Shown in pieces: positions 59,095 through 64,000 of a stretch of DNA of 64,000 nt; position 1 is the first letter of the stretch; each line of letters opens with the position of its first letter. The stretch is from Acidimicrobiaceae bacterium (GTDB taxonomy: Bacteria; Actinomycetota; Acidimicrobiia; Acidimicrobiales; Aldehydirespiratoraceae). Location: NCBI GenBank assembly GCA_009845995.1, contig VXYK01000061.1, positions 31,235 to 95,234 on the forward strand. Reading direction: 5' to 3'. A program made the position numbers and the translations under genes. The notes beneath the pieces were generated by a model that saw nothing but the letters and a program-made list of their open reading frames with translations, was not told where the DNA came from and did not search any database.

Positions 59095-60341
59095 ATGTCG
59101 ACTCCTGGGGCGAACCGGTCAGCGGAACGGCCGACAGCGTTGCCTGTTGGGACCGGGCCTGGGCCAGGCTGCTGCACTATCGGGGCGACCCCATGACCGA
59201 ACTCGAAGAAGCCAACCGGGATGATCCTGCGTTCGTTCTTGGCCCGGTGTTCAACGCTGCGTACTACGTTCTCTCCGGGACTCCCCCTGACGCGGCGCCT
59301 CTGCGATCTGAAGTTGAACGGGTCGAGCAGCGGGTGGACGCCGCAGGTGAACGAGAACAGGCCCACGCGAGGGCTTTGAAGCACCATTTGGCTGGCGACT
59401 ACAGCAAAGCCGCCGCGGTTTGGGACGAAATCGCTGCGACAAGCCACGACTTTGCCGCGGTTCGGATCGCGCACGACATCTATCTTCACGTCGGAGACTC
59501 CGAGGGTCGGATGAGGTCTTCGCGGGCAGCCGCAGACAGCTGGCGGCCCGACGATCACGGTTATGGATTTGTGCAGGGCCAGCTCGCCTTCGCCCTCGAG
59601 GAGTCCGGTCGTCTCAACGAAGCCGAACAGGTCGGGCGCGCGGCTCTGGATCTCGATCCGCACGACCTGTGGGCTCGTCACGCTCTCGCGCACGTCTATG
59701 AAACCGCAGATGACCAACAGGGCGCGCTGGACCTCCTCGATGGACCGGACGCCGTGTGGCACGACCAGGACGCGCTCTCGACCCATATCTGGTGGCATCT
59801 GGCACTCAGGCTCATCTTGGCCGGCGAGTACCAGCGAGTGCTGTCCATCCACGACCAGGAGTTGGCGGTCGCCAACACCGCGTTTCGTTTGTGTGATCTG
59901 ACATCGCTGCTGTGGCGGCTCGAACTCGTCGGTGTTGATGTGGCCGACCGTTGGTCGCTGCTGGCTGATCGCTGGGCCACAATCGCCGAGCGCCATACTT
60001 GCGGTTTCATTGATATGCATGCCTGTCTGGTGTTTCTTCGTCGTTCTGAGCATCCCGGAGCGGCGCCGTTCTTTGCCGGGCTTGCGGCCGCTCACGAGGC
60101 TCCTATTTCGGAGAACGCGCGCACATTCGGCGAGGTCGTACGGCCGCTGCTTGTGGCAATCCGCGCTCATGTCGAGGGGGATCACGCTGTTGCGGTCGCC
60201 GGGCTCGACCGTCTGGAACCCGATATTCGTCGCATTGGCGGCAGCCACGCCCAACACGAGCTCTTCACCCTGACCCGAGACGCTTCGGCCAGTCGCTCTC
60301 TCCCCCCCAACCAAGGCACTCCCAAGGCAGCATCACGATGA
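59091..60341 (+). CDS. TTC38-like tetratricopeptide protein
   Basis: A 416-residue all-helical protein with TPR-like pairs (YGFVQGQLAFALEESGRLNE, AALDLDPHDLWARHALAHVY) and an overall layout like the TTC38 family, including the WWHLALRLILAGEYQRVLSI motif. TTC38-type proteins have no firmly assigned activity. It is coupled by ATGA on both sides within the catabolic operon, so it is probably a scaffold or unrecognised enzyme of the same pathway. Soluble; no signal peptide. Confidence 0.78.
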   Translation: MNVDSWGEPVSGTADSVACWDRAWARLLHYRGDPMTELEEANRDDPAFVLGPVFNAAYYVLSGTPPDAAPLRSEVERVEQRVDAAGEREQAHARALKHHLAGDYSKAAAVWDEIAATSHDFAAVRIAHDIYLHVGDSEGRMRSSRAAADSWRPDDHGYGFVQGQLAFALEESGRLNEAEQVGRAALDLDPHDLWARHALAHVYETADDQQGALDLLDGPDAVWHDQDALSTHIWWHLALRLILAGEYQRVLSIHDQELAVANTAFRLCDLTSLLWRLELVGVDVADRWSLLADRWATIAERHTCGFIDMHACLVFLRRSEHPGAAPFFAGLAAAHEAPISENARTFGEVVRPLLVAIRAHVEGDHAVAVAGLDRLEPDIRRIGGSHAQHELFTLTRDASASRSLPPNQGTPKAASR

Positions 60342-61567
60342 CTTCACAAACAATGACCTCGACGCTCACCGACGATCAACTGGCTCTACAGAGCCGTGCC
60401 CGCGAGCTGGCAAACGAGGTGATCGCTCCTCGCGCCGCCGAGATTGACCAGACCGAAGAGTATCCGTGGGGCAATGTGGCAGCGCTGACTGATGCGGGTC
60501 TCGCGGGCATGACCATTCCCAAGCAGTTCGGCGGTCCGGGCCTGTCGCTGTTCGATGCAGTGCTCGTAGTCGAGGAGATGGCCAAGGTTTGCGGGGTCAC
60601 CGGCCGTATCGCGGTCGAGTGCAACATGGGAGCGATTTCAGCGGTCATGGCCTACGGCACCGACTACCAGCGTGAAAGAGCCGCTGCGTTGGTCCTGGCC
60701 GGTGACAAGCCGGCAATCTGCATCACCGAACCCGAAGCCGGCAGTGCTGCTTCGGAGATGACTACCCGCGCTGACCGGCGCGGTGATCGCTACGTGGTCA
60801 ACGGCAAGAAACACTGGATCACCGGGGCTGGCGTATCAAAACTCCACCTGGTCTTCGCTCGAGTCTTCGATGAGGACGGCGGCGAACAGGGAATCGGCGG
60901 GTTTTTGGCCATCCGAGATGAGACTCCTGGTCTGTCCTTCGGCCGGCGCGAACCGACCATGGGCTTGCGGGGGATTCCCGAACGCGAGGTGATCTTCGAG
61001 GACATGGAAGTCCAAGACGACATGGTGCTCTTACCACCGTCTGGGTTTCTGCGCGGTTTCGCCGAACTGATGAACGCCTACAACAGCCAGCGTGTGGGAG
61101 CGGGAACTGTGGCGCTGGGCTTGGCAGCCGGTGCTTGCGAACTTGGTGTCGACTTTGTCAAACGACGCCGACAGTTCGGGAGACCGATCGCAGAGTTCCA
61201 AGGCTTGCAGTGGATGGTCGCTGATATGGCCACTCAACTTGAGGCTGCCAGAAGTCTCACCTACCGGGCTGCCGCATCCCGCGGTCCCAACAACAGTTCC
61301 TTTCCTGATCCCACTCTTGCCGCCCAAGCCAAGCTCTTCACAGCTGAGACATCGATCGCGGTGGTGAGCGACGCTCTGCAGCTGTTCGGTGCTGCCGGAT
61401 ATTCACGGCGCAACCCCTTGGAGCGGATGTACCGCGATGTTCGCATGTTCACCATCGGCGGCGGGACCGCTCAAATCTTGCGCACGGTCGTCGCTTCCCG
61501 GGTATTGGATATGAAACTCCCCCAAACCCGCGACGGTTTCTCCCGCCTCGCCCAAGAATCCCAGTAA
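60338..61567 (+). CDS. Acyl-CoA dehydrogenase
   Basis: A 409-residue acyl-CoA dehydrogenase, not closely similar to the one at 51.1 kb. GLAGMTIPKQFGGPGLSLFD, ICITEPEAGSAASEMTTRA, NGKKHWITGAGVS, RRQFGRPIAEFQGLQWMVAD, and the C-terminal LFGAAGYSRRNPLERMYRD with GGGTAQILR, where family members bind FAD and place the catalytic Glu in this last region (here Gln in TAQ where TxEI is usual). It closes the fourteen-gene run. The next gene is on the other strand. Confidence 0.93.
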   Translation: MTSQTMTSTLTDDQLALQSRARELANEVIAPRAAEIDQTEEYPWGNVAALTDAGLAGMTIPKQFGGPGLSLFDAVLVVEEMAKVCGVTGRIAVECNMGAISAVMAYGTDYQRERAAALVLAGDKPAICITEPEAGSAASEMTTRADRRGDRYVVNGKKHWITGAGVSKLHLVFARVFDEDGGEQGIGGFLAIRDETPGLSFGRREPTMGLRGIPEREVIFEDMEVQDDMVLLPPSGFLRGFAELMNAYNSQRVGAGTVALGLAAGACELGVDFVKRRRQFGRPIAEFQGLQWMVADMATQLEAARSLTYRAAASRGPNNSSFPDPTLAAQAKLFTAETSIAVVSDALQLFGAAGYSRRNPLERMYRDVRMFTIGGGTAQILRTVVASRVLDMKLPQTRDGFSRLAQESQ

Positions 61568-61575
61568 CGCTCCCG

Positions 61576-61647
61576 CGACACCCCGTGTCGACCCCCAACC
61601 AGAGCCACGCGGCTCCGGCTACGCCCGGCGAAAGCAGAGCGCCCGGC
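61576..61647. repeat. Hairpin and dispersed GC-rich repeat at the operon end
   Basis: CGACAC-CCC-GTGTCG (61576-61590) is a small perfect hairpin just after the acyl-CoA dehydrogenase stop. Next, 61609-61647 carries GCGGCTCCGGCTACGCCCGG(C), six variable bases and AGCGCCCGGC, matching the second in-gene copy at 57934-57972. Its last base touches the MarR stop codon. It may help end transcription of the converging genes. Confidence 0.75.
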
Positions 61648-62138
61648 TAAGGCACCGCGTTACTGGTCACTATGCGCAGGAGGCGGGCGAGTTCCCGTTT
61701 CTCGGTAAGCGAGAGTCCTTCAGACATCGCCACCTCATAGGCATTGAAGCGAGGAAACAGATCCTCGATCAGTGTTAGCCCATCGGAGGTGAGCGCAACC
61801 GTCACTTTGCGCCGGTCAGTCTTCACCTGCTCTCGTTCAACGAGATGTCGCCGTTCGAGCGTCGTGAGCATGCCCGTGAGGGTGCCTTTGGCGAGTCCGC
61901 ACTCCGATGCCAGGCGGGCAGTGTCCATCTGTCCCCAAACCCACAGAACCCACAAGATGGTGAAACCACCCCAGGACAGGTTGTGCTGGGCTAATACTTC
62001 TCGTTCCGCTCGGCGACGCACCGCAGTGGCGGCTCGATAGATGTTGGATATGGCGTGTAGCGAATCGAAGTCGAGTTCTCGGTCACCGAGTCTTTTGCGG
62101 ATGTCCCGCTCCGCGGCCAAGAAGTCCTCGCCGTCCAT
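61647..62138 (-). CDS. MarR-family transcriptional regulator (HpaR-like)
   Basis: A 163-residue winged-helix regulator: DTARLASECGLAKGTLTGML (recognition helix region) and the wing ERREQ-type stretch VEREQVKTDRRKVTVALT. ATG 62138 with GAAGG upstream is preferred to TTG 62198, which would put the promoter palindromes inside the gene. It is divergent from an FAH-family hydrolase gene; HpaR, a MarR protein, controls homoprotocatechuate genes of that kind. It is the leading candidate to bind the CGTTnGGTACCAAA palindromes at three loci here. Confidence 0.88.
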   Translation of the reverse strand: MDGEDFLAAERDIRKRLGDRELDFDSLHAISNIYRAATAVRRRAEREVLAQHNLSWGGFTILWVLWVWGQMDTARLASECGLAKGTLTGMLTTLERRHLVEREQVKTDRRKVTVALTSDGLTLIEDLFPRFNAYEVAMSEGLSLTEKRELARLLRIVTSNAVP

Positions 62139-62213
62139 TGAGCCTTCGTTGTCAGTCAAGTTCTCGTTGTCCTCCGGGTACCAACCATAGGTGTCCAACC
62201 TAAGTCCATGGAT

Positions 62214-62229
62214 CGTTCGGTACCAAAAG
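62214..62229. promoter_or_regulatory. Shared palindromic operator, site 3 (MarR / FAH hydrolase)
   Basis: CGTTCGGTACCAAAAG, flanked by GAT and ATC, lies 29 bp upstream of the hydrolase ATG and 76 bp from the MarR ATG. A weaker related element, CCGGGTACCAACC, is at about 62174-62186 on the MarR side. Two elements in the intergenic region suit an autoregulated MarR gene. Confidence 0.65.
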
Positions 62230-62257
62230 ATCTCGCCGTTGACTATTGTCGCAGGTT

Positions 62258-63151
62258 ATGACCGAATACCGCCGTGTCCTTGTCGATGGCTACCCGACTC
62301 TCACAGAACGCCGAGGCGATGTGTTGATAGCAGGCGATGGCCGTCGGGTCGCTTTGGCCGAAGCCACACACCTTGCACCCGTCGAACCAACCAAGATCAT
62401 CTGCATTCATCTCAACTACAGCAGCAGAGTTGACGAGTTCATGACGAAACTCCCGGCCGCGCCCACCTATTTCCACAAACCGGTGACCGCATTGTGCGGC
62501 CACGGGGCCGATGTGGTGCGACCCGAGGGCTGCGAGTGGCTCAACTACGAGGGCGAGATAGCCATCGTGATCGGCAGAACCTGCCGCAACGTCTCACCAG
62601 CGCAAGCAGGCGACTACATCGCGGGCTACTCGGTCGCCAACGACTACGGATTACATGACTTTCGCGACACCGACGCTGGTTCGATGCTGCGCGTGAAGGG
62701 AAGCGACACCCTCTGCCCGGTTGGGCCCGGTCTCGTGACGGACTGGGATTTCCGAGGCAAACGGATCCAAACTCTCGTCAACGGCGAAGTGCGCCAAGAT
62801 GCCACCACCGATGAGATGGAGTGGGACATGCACTACATCGTGGCCGACATCGCTCGCACGATCACGCTCGTGCCGGGCGACATCCTGTTGTCGGGTACTC
62901 CGGCAAATTCGCGCACGGTGTACCCAGGCGATGTTGTCTCGGTGTCGGTGGAGGGTCTAGGCGAGTTGACCAACACGATCGTGAGGGGTCCGACCCCGAT
63001 TCGGACTGACGTGGGCGCCCAACCAAGCGATTCAGAGGAAGTGCGTTCCACTGCCTTGGGAGGTGACTGGGAGTTCCGAGGCATACGAGCACCGCTCGGC
63101 CCTGGAGCCAAACACTATGAAAGCACGGTCGATCAACTCGATCACGGGTGA
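62258..63151 (+). CDS. Fumarylacetoacetate hydrolase family protein
   Basis: A 297-residue FAH-fold enzyme, as in HpaG-type isomerase/decarboxylases, acylpyruvate hydrolases and 2-oxopent-4-enoate-type enzymes. Metal-binding acidic residues lie in NYEGEIAIVIGR (ExE) and NDYGLHDFRDTD. YFHKPVTALCGHG and LLSGTPANSRTVYPGD are family marks. ATG 62258 is preferred over TTG 62246. It could act after the LigB ring-cleavage enzyme at 42.4 kb, since both loci share the promoter palindrome or lie in operons next to it. Exact reaction unknown. Confidence 0.9.
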   Translation: MTEYRRVLVDGYPTLTERRGDVLIAGDGRRVALAEATHLAPVEPTKIICIHLNYSSRVDEFMTKLPAAPTYFHKPVTALCGHGADVVRPEGCEWLNYEGEIAIVIGRTCRNVSPAQAGDYIAGYSVANDYGLHDFRDTDAGSMLRVKGSDTLCPVGPGLVTDWDFRGKRIQTLVNGEVRQDATTDEMEWDMHYIVADIARTITLVPGDILLSGTPANSRTVYPGDVVSVSVEGLGELTNTIVRGPTPIRTDVGAQPSDSEEVRSTALGGDWEFRGIRAPLGPGAKHYESTVDQLDHG

Positions 63152-63337
63152 CACGATCCCAGCGGCACACCGATACGCGTATAAAGAACGGCCACTGGGA
63201 CGGAAACTAATCAGGGCAGATCTGTCGAAACTCGTGTGATTCAACACTTGGGGTGTTGCGTGTTGTCGCGAAGTGGGGTTAGTGTTCGGCGTTATGAAAA
63301 CCCTGACTGTGTTGGTGTCTGTGGCTGTTTTTGCCGC

Positions 63338-63347
63338 GGGGGGGGGG
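63338..63347 (+). repeat. Run of ten G in the signal-peptide region
   Basis: A G10 homopolymer between GCC-GC and CCTGTTGG. One fewer G (or two more) would join the signal peptide to the repeat-protein frame. Such runs are classic sites of slipped-strand phase variation and also of sequencing errors. Confidence 0.9.
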
Positions 63348-63453
63348 CCTGTTGGCTCTGTCTTCGCCGGTTGAAGCTCACCCGCTCGAAGAAACAACGA
63401 CTGAAGAACGGACTGAAACCCGTTACCGTTCCGAGACTAGATATCGAAGCGAG

Positions 63454-63572
63454 ACGAGGTATCGGACTGAGACTCAGATCCGGTTGGTGACCAAACATCG
63501 GTCGGAGACCCGGCATCGGTCTGAAACGAGGTATCGGACTGAGACTCAGATCCGGATGGTGACCAAACATCG
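63454..63572 (+). repeat. 72-bp period repeats encoding charged TETRYR units
   Basis: ACGAGGTATCGGACTGAGAC... at 63454-63500 recurs at 63526-63572 with one base change (period 72 bp, 24 codons). Shorter TATCG/GAGAC units continue on both sides (about 63409-63660). Confidence 0.85.
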
Positions 63573-63846
63573 TGACGAGGTTCGTTATCACGAGACGACT
63601 CGGTCACGCCAAGAGACGAGGTACCGCAGCGAGACGCGGTATCGGACTGAGACACGGTATCGCACGGTGACACCGCCTTGTGAGTGGCGAACCTACTACG
63701 GTCACCGGTTCAGGCTCTGCCCTGACTCCTATCGGGTTCCGTATACGGTGCGGGTTCCCTACACAGTCCAGGTGCCTTATCAGGTGACTGTGTCTTATCG
63801 GGTCAACGTGCCCTACACGGTGCGAGTGGCCTACACGGTGGAGGAA

Positions 63847-63948
63847 CCCTATGAGGTGCAAGTCGCCTATGTCGTCCAAGTGCCATATACGGTGCAGGTG
63901 CCCTATGAGGTGCAAGTCGCCTATGTCGTCCAAGTGCCATATACGGTG
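63847..63948 (+). repeat. 54-bp period repeats encoding PYxVQV strands
   Basis: A 48-bp block starting CCCTATGAGGTGCAAGTCGC is identical at 63847-63894 and 63901-63948 (period 54 bp, 18 codons: PYEVQVAYVVQVPYTV plus two). Similar but diverged units fill 63730-63846. Confidence 0.88.
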
Positions 63949-64000
63949 AGGGGGACCCGTTTGTGAGTCCAAATGTTATGGGTGTGTTTGTTGGTGTTGT

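Larger units (their letters stand above)
63294..63966 (+). pseudogene. Secreted repeat protein, signal peptide out of frame at a poly-G run
   Basis: ATG 63294 opens a signal peptide (MKTLTVLVSVAVFAAGG) but ten G at 63338-63347 put it out of frame, ending at a TGA near 63372. With nine G the frame continues as GLLALSSPVEAHPLEE, a natural signal peptide end, into a ~210-residue repeat protein. Its first half is charged (TETRYRSETRYR, TETQIRLVTKHR units), then a Cys-containing spacer (PPCEWRTYYGHRFRLCPDSY), then VPYTVRVPYTVQVPY strands to the stop. No enzyme motif. It may be a surface or matrix protein that phase-varies, a decayed gene, or a homopolymer error. Family not recognised. Confidence 0.65.

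Noticed and set aside
58734..60314. 526-codon open frame antisense to the second P450 and TTC38-like genes
   Set aside because: No recognisable motif, no SD, and both opposite genes are well supported; treated as a GC-driven shadow.
63152..63293. Inverted repeat TCCCAG ... CTGGGA after the FAH-family gene as terminator
   Set aside because: The loop is about 30 bases and no U-run follows; too weak to report. No clear promoter for the repeat protein was found here either.
63973..64000. Possible start of a next gene with hydrophobic N-terminus (ATG 63973 or 63978)
   Set aside because: Only nine or fewer codons are visible before the window ends; too little to call.

Overview
The window looks like a chromosomal segment of a free-living high-GC actinobacterium, most likely an Acidimicrobiia or Ilumatobacter-like lineage. 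This is inferred from GC near 60% by eye, many GTG/TTG starts, ATGA-coupled operons, lipobox proteins with long low-complexity tethers, and an abundance of P450, acyl-CoA, SDR and TauD genes. Coding density is very high: no gap between genes reaches 300 bases. I saw no rRNA, tRNA, CRISPR array, transposase or integrase.

Layout. 1-7.2 kb: alpha-glucoside unit (GH13 glucosidase cut by the window edge, binding lipoprotein, oversized MalF-type permease, MalG, convergent MsmX/UgpC ATPase). 7.3-13.6 kb: lipoprotein alpha/beta hydrolase, EngB GTPase, small SHOCT-like protein, P450, SDR, dienelactone hydrolase, TauD dioxygenase. 13.7-14.7 kb: HigBA-like toxin-antitoxin pair. 14.9-18.3 kb: sulfotransferase, MFS exporter, LysR regulator. 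18.3-25.7 kb: soxBDAG (heterotetrameric sarcosine oxidase or N-methylglutamate dehydrogenase) followed by malate synthase G. 25.8-32.6 kb: ogt, then a coupled glpD / AGPS-like / lipoprotein / glycerol-kinase-like operon and a TetR gene. 32.7-35.9 kb: solute-binding lipoprotein and acyl-CoA ligase.

35.9-45.4 kb, mostly on the minus strand: one operon of PuuD-type amidase, CoA transferase, class I aldolase, TauD and SDR; a plus-strand P450 broken by a one-base frameshift; and a second minus operon of acetoacetate-decarboxylase-like protein, P450, LigB extradiol dioxygenase and class I amidotransferase. 45.5-61.6 kb: fourteen plus-strand genes in a row, running from a Liv-type importer (with a LivM-LivG fusion) through a GntR regulator into acyl-CoA dehydrogenase, Zn-ADH, glutamine-synthetase-like ligase, P450, 3Fe-4S ferredoxin, aldehyde dehydrogenase, a second P450, a TTC38-like TPR protein and another acyl-CoA dehydrogenase. 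61.6-63.2 kb: MarR regulator divergent from an FAH-family hydrolase. 63.3-64 kb: a secreted repeat protein whose signal peptide is out of frame across a run of ten G.

How it fits together. The cell appears to import and oxidise many small organic substrates, including alpha-glucosides, N-methylated amino acids, glycerol derivatives and probably aromatic or amine compounds. Several observations go beyond ordinary annotation: a 16-bp palindrome shared by three promoters and pointing to the MarR protein as a multi-locus regulator; a GntR / GS-like / P450 / ferredoxin set resembling mycobacterial secondary-amine (pip/mor) clusters but fused to an importer and CoA genes; expanding Asp/Gly/Met tethers on three binding proteins; a dispersed GC-rich repeat sitting in frame inside a P450; and a possible phase-variable repeat protein at the right end.
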